Positions 35,737-47,003 of a DNA stretch of 64,000 nucleotides are shown here, one piece after another; the first letter of the stretch is position 1, and each line of letters opens with the position of its first letter. The position numbers and the translations under genes are program-made. This DNA is from Pseudogymnoascus destructans (lineage: Eukaryota > Ascomycota > Leotiomycetes > Thelebolales > Thelebolaceae). The notes under the pieces were generated by a model. That model worked only from the letters and a program-made list of their open reading frames with translations, was not told the DNA's origin and did not search any database. The DNA is taken from the NCBI RefSeq assembly GCF_001641265.1, contig NW_020167527.1:496001-560000 (forward strand). Direction: 5' to 3'.

Positions 35737-36902
35737 ATGGCGCTTCTTGTGGACAAGCATCGTCCCCGCTCTCTCGACACATTGAGCTACCATGACGACC
35801 TTTCCGAGCGCCTTCGGTCCTTGGTATGCTGCCCAAACACCATCCCAGCCCAAAGGCTTAGCTAACCTCAATCTTTCAGGCACAAAGCGGGGACTTTCCT
35901 CATCTCTTGGTATATGGCCCGTCCGGCGCTGGGAAGAAGACGAGGATAGTGGCTACTCTCAAAGAGCTCTTCGGCCCAGGAGTAGAGAAGATCAAAATTG
36001 ATTCTCGCGTTTTCCAAACCTCTTCAAACCGCAAACTCGAATTTAACATTGTAGCTTCGGTCTACCACCTCGAAATTACCCCCAGCGATGTTGGAAACTA
36101 CGACCGAGTCGTTGTCCAAGATCTGTTGAAAGAAGTAGCGCAAACACAACAAGTCGATCAAAGTGCCAGGCAGAAATTTAAGGTTGTGGTCATCAACGAG
36201 GCTGACCACCTAACCAGAGATGCACAGGCAGCACTGAGAAGGACAATGGAGAAGTACAGTCCGAATCTAAGGCTCATCCTCCTGGCAGACAGCACAGCGA
36301 ATATTATCGCTCCAATTCGGTCAAGAACCTTACTCGTACGAGTCGCGGCCCCAACTGAGGCCGAGATCTGCGACGTGCTCGCCAAAACAGGAGCAAAGGA
36401 AGGCTGGCCGTTAGCAGAGGAATTAAATCTCAGAGTTGCACAAGAAAGTGGCAGGAACCTACGGAGAGCACTGCTCATGTTTGAGGCTGTGCATGCACAA
36501 AAGTAAGTTTGATGGCCCATCCTCTAATATGAGGTGCTAATGGTGCCTCTCAGTGAAAAAGTCACAGACCAGACCCCCATCCCGCCTCCAGATTGGGAAG
36601 CGCTAATTTCTCTGATTGCCGATGAAATCATGGCCGAGCACTCACCCGCACGAATCCTACAGGTTCGCGCGAAACTATACGACTTACTCACACATTGTAT
36701 CCCGCCTACGACAATCCTCAAGACCCTTACCTTCAAATTGATCCCCAAAGTCGACGATGAGTTGAAGGCAGAGGTAATCATGTGGAGTGCGTTCTATGAA
36801 CATCGCGTTCGGATTGGGTCAAAGGTTATATTCCACTTGGAAGCATTTGTCACGAAGTTCATGAAGATACATGAGACTTGGCTCATGAGCATCGACTTTT
36901 AG
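35737..36902 (+). CDS. RFC5: Replication factor C subunit 5 (clamp loader)
   Basis: Three exons, 35737-35823, 35880-36502 and 36554-36902, give 352 residues, close to yeast Rfc5. The N-terminus LVDKHRPRSLDTLSYHDDL is followed by Walker A GPSGAGKKT (residues 42-50). The lysine-lysine form and SSNRKLEFN are typical of this subunit. Then come LEITPSDVGNYDRVVVQ, the Walker B variant VVVINEADHL (Asn in place of Asp, as in the non-hydrolysing Rfc5), and RDAQAALRRTMEKYS. The C-terminal collar reads MWSAFYEHRVRIGSKVIFHLEAFVTKFM. It loads PCNA with RFC1-4 and also joins the Rad24, Ctf18 and Elg1 alternative loaders in the nucleus. Vertebrate name: RFC3. Confidence 0.96.
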
Positions 36903-37307
36903 ATTGGGTGGTGGGAGAGCGCCCTGACGCAAGGGATAAAATTGTGTGACTATTTTGGTTAGGGGTCGGGGATTAGGGGTAGTGATGATAATGACTCTCA
37001 GGCATTGAGAATGGAGTTAACCTACGGATAGGGGCATGAGATTTCAACATGAAAACTACCACGTCTTTGCCACTCCTTTCGTAATACTTGCATGTCCATA
37101 GGTGTGATGCGCCCAACGACGAGAATACTGCAGACTACAAAAGATCACCATAGTAGCATTGAGCACGCATCAGTAAAATTTAACCTCTTAGATTCCGATG
37201 AAACCCGCTCCCCTTACAAAAGCCTAACAAATGAATATCGCTCAAACTGCCCTATGGGCCACGCCAAAAACTCCGCATCAAACGTCGTTTATAGCACCCA
37301 TCAATCA
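36903..37307. other. Intergenic between convergent genes
   Basis: Roughly 400 bases of 3' flanking DNA. No supported feature. Confidence 0.55.
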
Positions 37308-39562
37308 TTATAACATCATGCTCCTCCTCCTCGCCTCAAGCCTCTTAATCCCCTTCCCTTCCTTCGGCGCCTGCAAGCTCGTAGGCCGCTGCAATGTCTT
37401 CTCCCCGTTCTTATACTCCTCCATCTTTGCAGCAGCTACATCCCCCATCCCAACTCCAAGCGTAGATTGTCTTCGCCTCGTTGACTGACGTCCCGCTGTC
37501 GTCAGGTCCAGCATATCCGTCGCGCTCTGACTCCGCGAAACCCTTTGTTTCTGCGAATCTTCATTATTGCGGCGGGTCCGGGACTCTCGTGGGGGCGACC
37601 CAGAGAACTCGTAGATGTCCAGGTCGGCCATCCTTTTCTCCATCTTCTTGAATGCCGATACCACCAGATCCCGATCCGACATCTCTGGCTTAGCCTTTCG
37701 ATTCGCGGACATTAATGCCGATATGGCCGCCCCAGTGCCCGACTTGGCCTCCTCATCCCCGCTGTTGGTGTGTAGTTGCGAGCTTCGGCGCTTGCGCTGC
37801 GGTATTTCTTGTATAGGAGCTACATCAGCCACCTTGCCGGAAAGCGGACTGTTGCTGTAAACACTGGCGCTCGAGGCGGTGGGCAGTTTGCTCTTCCAAG
37901 AAGCATCATCACCTGTTCCAGGCTCGGGTTTGATCTTAACTGCCGTCAGTGGTTCGTCTTCAGCTGGGACACAGCTAGCACGACGATATTTGCTTTCTCC
38001 TGAGACAGCATCGATCTGCCCCTCCGCCGGCCGCCTCATTTTATCACGTAAATTAGGCTCGGCGTAGTTCACGCTAGCTCGAGCGCGTCTGCTTGGCCTG
38101 TGGCCTTCTCCGCCCTGGCCTATTTCTTGTGGTGGAGGCGTGTCCCGAGATATCTGGCGAGTAGTTGAAGGTGCGGAGGAAGTTGGTGAGAATAAGTCTT
38201 CGGGAGCCGCAGGTGTTTCTGGCTCTGGGATTGCCTCGATAGATGGCATAGCTACGACAGGGTCGACCTGTGCGGGTATGACAATCCGCGGTTCATTCCG
38301 ACTGCGTGGGCGTTCTTTTCCCTTATTTCCACTGATCTTCCCAGGCTGCGAGGAATCATCTCCCACTGGGGGATTAGAGGGTTTCTTGGGAGAATTTGCG
38401 ACATCCGTGTTCGACGTTTTTGGTCCAAGTGCCTTCCTTGGAGGTCCTGAGGCAACTACCGGAGTACTGGCCTGGGCGTTTGGTGCAGCCCTGTCTCTGG
38501 TTTTGGCCCGAGCCAGTGCAACCTCTCTTTGGATTCTAGCAACAGGTTTCTCAGCAGGCGTAGATTCCTTCGACGGCTGTGTCTTATCCACAGATATTCT
38601 CCTAGTATGCCTCGAATCTTCCCGGGCGATTGAAACTGGTCTTGCTTCTCTTTCGTCTTCTATGTCGTCACTGACGTTAAATTTCCTCTTCGCACCACTG
38701 TTCATGGGCTGAACGGACTCCTTCTTCTCGCCAGATGCCGTGTCGTTCTTGGTTAAGCGGTCATTATCTGGTGTCCCGCTCACATCCTTTCTCTTGCGCC
38801 TCTGTTCCAGGTTTACTGGTAATGTTGGGCCGAAGTCGGTCACTTCTTCGGTATCTGTTTTCGACCGAGTAGGAAGGTCTATCTTGATAGGATCTTCATT
38901 CATAAAATGCGACACAGGTGGCGGTCCGATATCAGGCGAATCACTGATACCGGGTATTGGGTCTGAGAGAATTTCTGTAATTTCCTGTGCGCTTTGAACT
39001 TGTCAGAATATATTTGTATCAATGAGGAGGGTGCATACTCTAATGTCCGTCTTGGATAGTGTTTGTTTTCTACGATTGCCGGTAGTCGCCCTTCCTGTTC
39101 AGCGAGCGCATCCATCATTTGCATTCGTTCTTCTGAGTTCCTCCGTTTGGCCTTTGGAAGCTTGGTACCAGCTGAGGACCTTCTTGGCTCCTTCACAGGC
39201 CGGTCCAGCTTTGCGACCAAAGCTGCAATGTCCCGCAATTTGGAATCGAGTTCTGATTTGACACCGCCAACATGGCTAATAAAATTCCGTGAGCGGTTTG
39301 GTTGTGTCTCCTGGGTTATAATCTGTCCACGAAGATCTAGGTTCTCCGCCAGAAGGCGGGACACTTCAGTTTCGAGATTGCGAATTCGTACTGCTTGGAT
39401 CGAGTTCACACGAGCAATGTCCTTATTCTGTCGTATATATTTTCGTCGTACTAAAAATCACAGTGTTAATAGATGCATTTCAGGAAGATAGACACCGTGA
39501 AATTGGAACTCACAAAGCTCTACAGGATCAGCAGGCGCAGATGCCTCGTTCAAACGCGCCAT
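37308..39562 (-). CDS. SGO1: Shugoshin, centromeric cohesin protector
   Basis: Three exons, 39562-39514, 39450-39039 and 38991-37308, give 714 residues. The N-terminal coiled coil starts in exon 2 (RRKYIRQNKDIARVNSIQAV, then RIRNLETEVSRLLAENLDLR), the region that binds PP2A in the family. A long disordered, phosphosite-rich middle follows. The basic SGO motif near residue 460 reads RRARASVNYAEPNLRDKMRRP, which binds centromeric histone H2A phosphorylated by Bub1. The C-terminus (RRRQSTLGVGMG; MEEYKNGEKT) is conserved in filamentous fungi. The third-exon acceptor (TTCAAAG) is chosen because it restores QEITEILSDPIPGISDSPD in frame. It is transcribed away from DAD2 with 402 bases between start codons. 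Confidence 0.92.
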
Positions 39563-39964
39563 GGTTGTTTCTCATGCGGCAAATGAGTCCCATTCACAGA
39601 TGATGGCGCTTGGCAATATATCCAAGATATGAGTTGAAGATGTGCTGGTTTTAAAGCAAGCAAGAGTGTTGAAGCCGTCGTTGTAATTATGAGGTTTTTT
39701 GTCATGCAGTAGCTTTGATGTTTACACAAAGGCTCGAAGTGGCTAGACAAAACCATTGCCAGAGTGTACTAGCGCGGGCCATGGCGGGATACTGCCGACC
39801 TGACAGATACAACCCCACCCATAGACAAAAATACACCACTACAGTACCATTGTCGCCCATTGAACAATTAAAGGTTCCACTGCTACCTTTGTGCAGTCTA
39901 CAATATCCAAGATATTTCACTTTCATACAAAGAATCATCTGGGGACAAACCCGGAAGCGCCACG
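39563..39964. promoter_or_regulatory. Shared divergent promoter of shugoshin and DAD2
   Basis: 402 bases lie between the two start codons. Both products act at the kinetochore or centromere in mitosis, so co-regulation is plausible. Core elements were not identified. Confidence 0.45.
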
Positions 39965-40506
39965 ATGTCCTACCCCTCACGACCCCTCCCGTCACACTTG
40001 CGACAGGCGTCCACCTCGAACAATGGAAATTCGTTGCAAGGACAGTCTCCTGTTCTACTTGCGCGCATCAACGAGAAACGACAGGAACTTGAAAACCTAA
40101 AGGAGCTGAGAGATCTCAGTGCTGGGCTAGCTGGGCAAATGACAGTTCTAGAGGAAAAGCTCGCAACACTGTCAAACGGCACCGAAGGTACGATACAACA
40201 TGGTTACATTCGGCTTCCAAGTTATACTAACAAACCCGTAGCTGTTGCGATGGTATTAGGCAACTGGCATAATGTTCTAAGGGCGATAAGCATGGCGTCA
40301 AGTAAGTATATATGCTACAGCGCAAAGGCTCCCACTGACGCGCCGCAGCGAAAATAACGATGCCTAAAGTCTCCCAAAACTACGAAGAAGAACGAGATGA
40401 CGATGTACCTCTGCCACAAACACTTGTGAGAATTCCTACAGAGCAGGCTCCGTTAATACAGCAACACGAGGAGGCGGCGAGAGAAGCTACCAATGAGGAC
40501 CAATAA
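39965..40506 (+). CDS. DAD2: DASH/Dam1 complex subunit Dad2
   Basis: Three exons, 39965-40187, 40242-40301 and 40349-40506, give 146 residues. The conserved block reads LLARINEKRQELENLKELRDLSAGLA, LEEKLATLSNGTEAVAMVL and NWHNVLRAISMAS, rebuilt across two introns. This is the complete Dad2 signature, with a short acidic C-terminal tail (KVSQNYEEERDDDVPLPQTL). The DASH complex forms rings around kinetochore microtubules and couples chromosomes to depolymerising ends. It is fungus-specific. Confidence 0.95.
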
Positions 40507-41156
40507 GGGTTGGAATAACACTGGATTGTACAACGCTGGGTTTGGGTTGTACATATGACTGATGCGATAATGAGGCCGGTGCAGGGTATGGAGTCAGGCG
40601 TAGGGTTTGGTAGGCTGGTACTGCCGGATATACATGGTGGCAAGTCCATAGGAGGCTCATTGCCACAGATATGACGCTTAGTTTCAGCGCACCCACCAGA
40701 GGTCGTGAGAGCGTGAGAATCTGTGGAATAAATCGAGTTTCCACTCAACTGTACATTAACATGAGTCACTGGAGGCTGAAAGATTGAAACACACGTTTTG
40801 TCGCGTTCGCATTTTCCTAGAAACGCGAAATCGCGTCAACGTTCCGCGTCTATTATTCGTTGCTGTAGTGACGCGTTGGTGTACCTCTCGATTTACACAG
40901 GGCCATCGCGACCCAGATTCTATATGAATAGATACCTTCCCCGACAATCTGTGAGCACGCCTCGAATTCTCCAAAACGACCAAATCACACAAACGGCACT
41001 GTTCACCTATTTTTTCCCGCTGCCCAGCAGAAGGATTATTGACATTTCATAGACACTGTCGTGAAGTGTTGTCTTTTTAGTTTCTGAGCCAAGCCTCAGG
41101 CACACCACCACGAACCAAACAACATTACTGCGTGTGCATCAGTCGCAAGCGTAGCT
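40507..41156. other. Intergenic between tandem genes
   Basis: Contains a pair of GCGTC/CGCGTT-rich words near 40800-40880. No supported gene. Confidence 0.5.
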
Positions 41157-43454
41157 ATGGCACGAGTTACCAGGTCCACGAAAATTACAATCTCTGAGGA
41201 CGAAACCAGCCAGTCCATACCCCAGAACCAACATATTCCGTCAGCCGAGGCACGGGCTCCTTTGCAAAAGATTACCAACACCACCGAAGAGATTGTGAGC
41301 CTCGAAGACGCCCAGATCGCCGACGAAGAGAAGCTACTCAAAGCCGCGTTTAAGACAGCAATTGGCATCAAAAAGAAGAATAAACGAGCCAAGAATAAGA
41401 GGAATGTCGACCAGGAGCAAAGCCACGACAACGAAGTTATCCCAGACGATCAGCCAGCATCCTTATCACCAGCCACGGCCGCAACCCGCGAACTTCTACG
41501 ATCCGACTCAGGGCCCATTGCGCAAATCCGCGACGAATTGCAGGCAACAGACCTAGGAGGACCAGAACAAGACCCAATGGCAGTTGACGCGCCCAATCCG
41601 ACTACTACATTCACAGGGCGCCTTACGCGCAGTCAAATGAAAGGTGTACAGCCAGGTCAGTATAACTACAATTCTTACGCCAATCATGGCACGTTTGCGC
41701 CGGCGGTTCCCAGTGCTCCCCATTTTCATTATGGCCATTCCAAGTACCATACGGGGCATGTTTCGCCAGGCAAATCGATTCCTCCCGCTCTCGGGTGGCC
41801 CGTACCGCGTTGGCTTCCTTACCGTTATGGCGATCCAATATTTCAATATACTAACACGGACTATCGCGTAGCGGGGCAAGAACAGGCTTATTCCCATAGT
41901 GGACCCAAAATATCCGACTATGTAAACGGGGATGGAGATGTTGCGATGGGAGGCGCCACTCGAGGCTCTGCCTTGCATATTGAGGACATCGACGAATGCG
42001 CCAGAGACCAAACACCCGAGCCGAAATCTTCGCATGACGACTCGTTCGTCAAGCATATTTTGGGCCGCTCTCCTGCGAAGCCAGTGTCTCGACGCCTCTC
42101 GGTGGAGGAGATGGTGGCCATCCACTCATCTGCTAAGCCTTCCCCAAGAATCGAAGACTCAGTGGACGAATTGGATAAATTTGAGGAAACTATCATTCGA
42201 TCGCCTGCTAAGCCTGTCTCACGCATCGAGGATTCCCTCGAGGAGCTAGACTTATTGGAAGATATCATGGAAGCACTCACAGAGGCCGCAAAGGCCCAGG
42301 AACTCGCATCTCCAGTGAAGTCTAGAAAGGCGACACCTGCTATACTGAAATCTACTCGTCAACCTACCACGTCGCCAGCTTTAAGACCTACTCCAGTTAA
42401 GGCCAAAACTATCGGGGTTCGAGAAGGAAAGGCCCTGATGAATGAGATGATGGCGAAGAAAGCTGCCTCGGGAACGTCGACTGTCCGCTCAAAACAAGTC
42501 GCCGTGAAGAAAAGCGTAATGCCACCCACCTCAGCCCGTTCTGCCTCGGCCGAGCCAAAGCCTGCTGCACCTATCACCAAGCGGCCAGCAGCCAAGCGTC
42601 CGGTCAGCCTCATGCCTCCAAAGGAGCCAATCAAGTCTACCAAACCCCCAACGCGCTCGACATTTGAGCTTCCTGGTGAAGCCATCTCCCGGAAGCTAAA
42701 AGAGCAACGCGAAGCACGCATTGCTCAGCGCCAGTCAAGCGTCTCCTCGGACTCGACGCCACCCATAGTTTCCGCCAAGGCGATGGCACCGAAGGTCAAG
42801 TCAACCAAGGCCCCATCTAGACCTACTTTTGAGCTCCCGGGCGAGGCCCTCTCTCGTAAGAAGCGCGAGACTTATGAGGCCTGCCTAAAGTTGCGAGAGG
42901 AGGAGGAAAAGAAGCGCAGGGAGTTCAAGGCGAAGCCTGTCCGTAAGAGTATCGCCCCGAGTATGCAGCCAAGGCAGACAGCCGCCAGTCTAGCGCGAAG
43001 GAGCATAATGAACCCGGAAGACGCCGGAGAGGGGTTGGTGGTGTCGAAGCGACGCTCGGTCATTGGCGTATCTCGTCCCTCACTCACAGCCCAGAACCTT
43101 GCCAATACATCGGCCTCACGCACGCGTGTGACTGCTCACGGCGGTGGCCACATGACGACTACGGCAATGAGCGATTCATCTCAACGTTCGTCATCTGTCC
43201 CAGCATTGGTACAAAAGCTGAGCGGAAGGGATATATATAAGCGTGATGCGAGAGCGCTGGAAGGTGCGGAGAGAGAGAGAAAGGAGAAGGAAGCTGCTGC
43301 GAAGAAGGCCAGAGAGGAGGCAGCTGAGAAAGGCAGACAGGCGAGTAGGGAGTGGGCCACGAAACAGAGGAGGAAGATGATGGAGGGCAAGATTCCCGAC
43401 GAGGGTCTCAGTGCTGGATATGGACCCGGTGGCCAACTGGGCTTGAAGGGCTAG
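41157..43454 (+). CDS. Basic, repeat-containing protein with TPX2-like motifs
   Basis: A single exon of 765 residues with no intron. The N-terminus (MARVTRSTKITISEDE) is followed by a short helix, a Tyr/Pro-rich region and an acidic repeat (RSPAKPVSR...IEDS.EELD, twice, about residues 300-360). A Lys/Pro/Ser-rich basic region then carries two copies of a module: RSTFELPGEAISRKLKEQREA (about residue 497) and RPTFELPGEALSRKKRETYEA (about residue 551). The second runs into EEEEKKRREFKAKPVRKS. The pattern FxLPGEAxSRKKRE...EEEKKRREFKAKPV resembles TPX2-type microtubule-binding segments. The C-terminal 80 residues are a charged helix (RDARALEGAERERKEKEAAAKKAREEA). I infer a nuclear or spindle protein; its position beside shugoshin and Dad2 fits, but this is not proof. 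Confidence 0.75.
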   Translation: MARVTRSTKITISEDETSQSIPQNQHIPSAEARAPLQKITNTTEEIVSLEDAQIADEEKLLKAAFKTAIGIKKKNKRAKNKRNVDQEQSHDNEVIPDDQPASLSPATAATRELLRSDSGPIAQIRDELQATDLGGPEQDPMAVDAPNPTTTFTGRLTRSQMKGVQPGQYNYNSYANHGTFAPAVPSAPHFHYGHSKYHTGHVSPGKSIPPALGWPVPRWLPYRYGDPIFQYTNTDYRVAGQEQAYSHSGPKISDYVNGDGDVAMGGATRGSALHIEDIDECARDQTPEPKSSHDDSFVKHILGRSPAKPVSRRLSVEEMVAIHSSAKPSPRIEDSVDELDKFEETIIRSPAKPVSRIEDSLEELDLLEDIMEALTEAAKAQELASPVKSRKATPAILKSTRQPTTSPALRPTPVKAKTIGVREGKALMNEMMAKKAASGTSTVRSKQVAVKKSVMPPTSARSASAEPKPAAPITKRPAAKRPVSLMPPKEPIKSTKPPTRSTFELPGEAISRKLKEQREARIAQRQSSVSSDSTPPIVSAKAMAPKVKSTKAPSRPTFELPGEALSRKKRETYEACLKLREEEEKKRREFKAKPVRKSIAPSMQPRQTAASLARRSIMNPEDAGEGLVVSKRRSVIGVSRPSLTAQNLANTSASRTRVTAHGGGHMTTTAMSDSSQRSSSVPALVQKLSGRDIYKRDARALEGAERERKEKEAAAKKAREEAAEKGRQASREWATKQRRKMMEGKIPDEGLSAGYGPGGQLGLKG

Positions 43455-44304
43455 GTGTGGAGTAACTGTATGAATGATGTCGACAAGTTGTGGGTGACGA
43501 GAGGGAGTGTGCTTTTGTTAAAACACCATGTCTTGATTTGCTTTGCTTGCTGACAGTCAGATTGGGGAGCACAAGTCGATGTATGGTCGGCTCGGAAGGG
43601 ATCAATCGATCATTACTTGTGGGTTGAGGATGATTACTCGCTCGTTTTATACAAATGTTTCATTTGTTGGCGCGGCGTGTTGGGAAGCGTGTATTATTGG
43701 GGAGCGGGATTGAGTCTGGCGTCAGCTGACAGCGTGTATTATTGAACGATTATTAGTGAAAGTATTGAATGAATGGCATATTTGAAAACAAGTTTAACTA
43801 ATGGAGTGAGTGCTGTATGAAGACAAATATATTTCAGAACCAAAGGCTCTTTTATACTGTAATTTGATAATTTATCATGAAGAAATAGGACTTGGCATGT
43901 TGATGGCTAGACTGCTCTGTCGAGGACAAGTTCTCCTGCCAGATCTTGTACGTACCCTTGTACCGCATGCCACGCCTTAATCCCTGTCCCCTCTCCTTAA
44001 ACCTTTTCCCGACATTCTTCCAGACCACCGTCCTCTGAAGTTCATCCAGGCTACAGAGTATCGTCGTCGTCGAGTATATTGCCTGCACTGGAGTATTTTG
44101 CATATTGCATCTCCACCACGATCGTTTTCACCGAGACAACACCGACCAAATTGCGCGCGAACTGCCCCGGTTTCCGTCATACTCAACGTGGAACCTCGCC
44201 CTTGGAACTGACGGCCTCTGAGGACGACATATGATGCTTTTAGAGTCCTCGACCTCTCGTTAGTGTCTTTCCAGGGCCACGCGCCTCGTCTGTCTCGCAG
44301 CACC
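43455..44304. other. Intergenic, no gene seen
   Basis: About 850 bases between tandem genes. A minus-strand open frame at 43852-44103 has no recognisable content. Confidence 0.55.
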
Positions 44305-46287
44305 ATGCGCTTTTCCAAACCCTCGTTCCTGCCCTTCGCGAAGAGCTCCAGAAAGGCAAACATCCTCGCTGTCTTCCGCCATGCTCGCCGGAACCCACGC
44401 GACTTCGTCAGCCGCTTGTGGTGCCCGCGAACTATCGCCAAATCGTTGGTCTTTCTCTCCGGTCTCGTCGTCATCGGCACCGCCATTGCGGAAATTCTGC
44501 TCTATGTCCGCACAGGGAAGAACAGTCGTATAGGCACCACGGTCATCAACCCGTTCATACCGCTCGCTCGTCCCAGTGTCCAAGTGTACCAGGGCATCTA
44601 TAGAGGCGGCACCGCCAAGACTGGCCATGTCTTCGTCGAAAGATTCCTCGGTATTCCATATGCACAGACGACGGGTGGATACAACAGGTTTATGCCGCCG
44701 GTGAAGATGATGGCAGGAATGGGAACGCATGACGCGAGAAATTGGGGCCACAAGTGCTGGGGAGGTCCAGACGGCCCTGACCAGAGGTCGGCAGATGATT
44801 GCTTGAATATCAATATTTGGCGGACACGAGGCGTGAAGGAAAACCAGAATGTGCCAGTTGCTGTTTACTTTCACAGCGGATCATTTAATTTTGGGAGCGG
44901 TGCTGAAAGGGACATCGCGAGTTTTGTGGCATGGAGCGTGGATCCAATCATTGGTATCTCGGTGAACTATCGAGTTGGTGCGTTGGGCTTCTTGAGCTCC
45001 AATCTTACCGCCGAGGAGGGCATTTTGAATCTCGGTTTGAAGGATCAAGCAGCTGCCCTGGAATGGGTGCAGGAAAATATCCGCATGTTTGGCGGAAACA
45101 AGGATCGAGTCACCATCTGGGGAAGCTCAGCGGGTGCACATGCCGTAAGTAACGTCAAGACTACCTTGGATCGTCATGAGTGCGAGTCCTCTGAACTCAA
45201 CGATCGTTTAGTTGCTCAAACTAACTTTACCTAGGTTGGCCACCACCTCATGAAGATTGACGTCCCCGCACGCTTCCAGGGAGCTATTATGGAATCTGGC
45301 GCTCCAACAGCTCGCGCCGTTTATCCATATAACCATCCCCTCCACGAGGAGCAATATCAAAAGTTTCTCGAACTTACCGGCACCTCTGATATCCCCGACG
45401 AGTCAAAGATGACACATCTTCGCTCCATCGATATAGAGACAATTGTCGCTGCCTCAGAGTCAGTTTTCCAGCAATACGCCCCATCTCTGCGCTGGCCCTT
45501 CCAGCCCGTCATTGATGGACCCGGAGGCATGATCCCATGTGCACCCCTCGAGAGCTGGAAAGCGCGAGCATATCACAAAGTCCCTATCCTGACTGGCTTC
45601 AACACCAACGAGGGCAGCATGTTCGTGGACACCGCCGCCGACGATCCAAAGGAGTTCGACGAGTTCTTCCAGACACTGATACCGAATTTTACCGAGAAGG
45701 ACATGAGAGAGCTGAACGAGCTGTACCCAGACCCTTCAAAGTCTCCTGAGCCTGAGAGCAAGTATACCGAGGACCGCCCGGGTGTTGGCAGGCAGTACAA
45801 GCGCCTCGCACGCGCGTACGGTGACTACGCATATATCGCGCCGGTTCGTCACACAGCGCACTTCGCGAGCGCATTGGATAGGCCCGATGATGCGGATGTG
45901 TGGATGTATCAGTTCGACGTGAACCAAACGGTGATTCGTGGCGCGAATCATGGTGACCAGGGAGAATACGTTGTGTACTCGCCCAGTGTGAGAAAGCTGC
46001 CATGGAGCAGACAAGGCGCGATTGGCGAGCAGATGCACGGTTATTGGACGAGCTTTGTGATCTCTGGCGATGTGAATGCAGTCAAGAAGGGCCGCGTTAA
46101 GAATCGTAGCACATGGGCCCAGTATGGAAAGAGAGGCAGCAGCGCGAAGATGGTGTTTGGGGAGCATAATAACCAGCGAGCTGGAGGGAAAGATGAGGGG
46201 GCCTTGACGGAGAACCGACCGGATCTGTGGGGTGATGCAGAGGGAGATTTCTGGTGGGCAAGGACGATGTTGACGGAGAGGATATGA
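44305..46287 (+). CDS. Membrane-anchored carboxylesterase/cholinesterase-type hydrolase
   Basis: Two exons, 44305-45144 and 45235-46287, give 630 residues. A basic N-terminus precedes one hydrophobic segment (KSLVFLSGLVVIGTAIAEILL, about residues 46-67) that reads as a signal anchor, so a type II membrane protein. The alpha/beta-hydrolase domain starts with VQVYQGIYRG, then RFLGIPYAQ, SADDCLNINIWR and YFHSGSFNFGSG (oxyanion hole, Ser replacing the first usual Gly). The nucleophile elbow GSSAGAHA holds Ser275 and is cut by the intron right after it. The rest of the triad is Glu406 in NTNEGSMF and His519 in GANHGDQ. All three catalytic residues are present. The substrate cannot be told from sequence. 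The upstream in-frame GTG at 44263 is rejected as a start. Confidence 0.92.
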
Positions 46288-47003
46288 GGGGACGCCCGGG
46301 GGGGCGATGATGGATGCGATGTGACGATTATAGACGGAACTTTCCAACGACGTGTTTTTGTGTCAGGAGTTTCATATGGCGAGGGTGTGCACAGGCGCGA
46401 GAGTTCTAGGAGTGATTGGGATAGGACATTCATCTTGCAGCATAGTATTCATTCACGCTGTTTATTCTAGTTTAGTTGTGCGAATAGTAATGCTCATCCA
46501 AATTACTGTGGTGAAGCCTTTCCATCTCAGTTCCTGTCCTCTAAAGTTCCCATCTCAATCACTTAACTACAAGCTAGGCACTCGAACAAAGCTCATATAC
46601 CCCATTAACCCAACTCTTCTCGCCAACAAGCAAGCCAAGTGGTTAATGTGGCAAAGTGTCTGACGCTCATTCAGTAAGTGCTGAGTTCGAGCCCCGCAGT
46701 TCACATCAAGTAAAATCCAAAAAAATGGGTTTTCTTAGATATCGATTACGAATCCGTAATCGAATCGTTCTTTTTGCATTTCTTTTCTAGATACCAACTA
46801 CTTTTTACCAGTCTATCTAAGCATGCCACCATACTTACCACATAATGCAAGTTCAATATTCAAACTGCAGGACAGAATTCAAGGGGTTGGCTCAAACGTC
46901 TATATTTTTATTCAGGGATGTTGAAAACCGCTGCCACCTCAACCGAGGATAGACAAGCTCTCTAAACTCATATAACAGAACAAACTATCCATAGTTACGT
47001 CCT
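46288..47003. other. Intergenic between convergent genes, holding a tRNA-like sequence
   Basis: Contains the tRNA-like segment near 46632-46706 followed by an A-rich stretch and the palindromic GATTACGAATCCGTAATC near 46744. No coding region. Confidence 0.5.
46632..46706 (+). other. tRNA-like sequence, possible SINE head or tRNA pseudogene
   Basis: It has an A-box-like stretch, GCCAAGTGGTTAATG, and a B box, GAGTTCGAGCCCCGC, at normal tRNA spacing. The anticodon stem CTGA/TCAG pairs, but U33 is absent from the loop and no 7-bp acceptor stem closes. An A-rich run (AAAATCCAAAAAAATGGG) follows. This fits a decayed tRNA or the head of a tRNA-derived SINE better than a working gene. Confidence 0.35.
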
